From assembly GCA_001304855.1 (NCBI GenBank), contig BBZN01000013.1, forward strand, positions 1-64,000: a stretch of DNA of 64,000 bases. Reading direction: 5' to 3'. Every line of letters starts with the position of its first letter. The first letter of the stretch is position 1. Both the position numbers and the translations under genes were made by a program. The notes beneath the pieces are model-generated. The model made no database searches. It saw only the letters and a list, made by a program, of their open reading frames with translations, and was not told where the DNA came from. The DNA comes from Clostridia bacterium UC5.1-1D2 (GTDB lineage Bacteria; Bacillota; Clostridia; Lachnospirales; Lachnospiraceae). This document shows, piece after piece, positions 63,779 through 64,000 of this stretch.

Positions 63779-64000
63779 ATGGCAAGTCAAGTAATGAGAA
63801 TCACATTAAAAGCTTATGATCATCAGTTAGTGGATCAGTCGGCCGGAAAAATCATCGAGACTGTAAAGAAGACAGGATCACAGGTGAGCGGACCAGTGCC
63901 CTTACCTACAAAGAAAGAGATTGTAACAATTCTGCGTGCTGTTCATAAGTACAAAGATTCCAGAGAGCAGTTCGAGCAGAGGACTCACAAGAGACTCATC
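63779..64000 (+). CDS. rpsJ: 30S ribosomal protein S10 (partial, cut by window end)
   Basis: ATG 63779 after AAAAGGAGGCGAC. The frame gives the S10 N-terminus ([53 protein letters not shown]), 74 codons before the window ends. S10 is part of the small ribosomal subunit and of antitermination complexes. It opens the S10-spc operon, so ribosomal genes should follow. Confidence 0.95.
   Translation, partial: MASQVMRITLKAYDHQLVDQSAGKIIETVKKTGSQVSGPVPLPTKKEIVTILRAVHKYKDSREQFEQRTHKRLI

Overview
The window looks like a chromosomal segment of a spore-forming, gut-type Clostridia, most likely Lachnospiraceae of the Enterocloster/Lachnoclostridium kind. This is inferred from the mix of Gram-positive features: SCIFF ranthipeptide next to its radical SAM maturase, tgt and yajC; a CotF-like spore coat pair; LCP, BY-kinase-like and EPS genes; repeat-type cell-wall-binding proteins; TAXI-TRAP transporters; AGGAGG ribosome sites and sigma-A promoters. 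Base composition is moderate and no prophage, IS, rRNA, tRNA or CRISPR was found.

About thirty protein genes, including housekeeping ones such as clpX, htrA and ade, are broken by one-base losses or gains (on the order of 80), mostly at or beside short homopolymers. Reading continues cleanly in the next frame each time, so I treat these as sequence or assembly errors and annotate each gene over its full reconstructed span; coordinates of the individual shifts are approximate.

Layout. 0.2-1.6 kb: polysaccharide chain-length regulator with a degenerate kinase-like tail. 1.9-11.2 kb: accessory island of four large genes (HEXXH protein, FRG-domain protein, membrane-anchored ThsA-like macro protein, TPR-DUF2971 protein) plus a promoter-driven small ORF and a TIR-bounded repeat; this is the best candidate for an undescribed, possibly defence-related system. 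11.3-13 kb: secreted GDPD and a divergent cis-prenyltransferase homologue.

13.1-29.6 kb: one long catabolic operon under a promoter with two LacI-type operators. It encodes an old-yellow-enzyme reductase, an alcohol dehydrogenase, an SDR, two full TAXI-TRAP uptake systems, an IlvD/Edd dehydratase, a fumarate-reductase-like flavoprotein, two cupins and its probable LacI-family repressor. The substrate is unknown, probably an acidic or hydroxylated compound. 29.6-33.8 kb: LytTR response regulator behind a two-turn direct repeat, spore coat proteins, and a minus-strand block (kinase-like, zinc-ribbon, cell-wall-binding).

34.1-47.2 kb: exopolysaccharide/capsule cluster with a ThDP enzyme, two epimerases flanking a sugar C-methyltransferase, three family 2 glycosyltransferases, the priming glycosyl-phosphate transferase and an LCP attachment enzyme. 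The enzyme set suggests a branched-chain sugar. 47.4-63.4 kb: envelope and proteostasis genes (HtrA, ClpX, two subtilases, signal peptidase II, SCIFF system, Tgt, YajC, HAD phosphatase, adenine deaminase, rRNA methyltransferase, cell-wall-binding protein). The window ends inside rpsJ, the first gene of the S10 ribosomal operon, preceded by a long leader.
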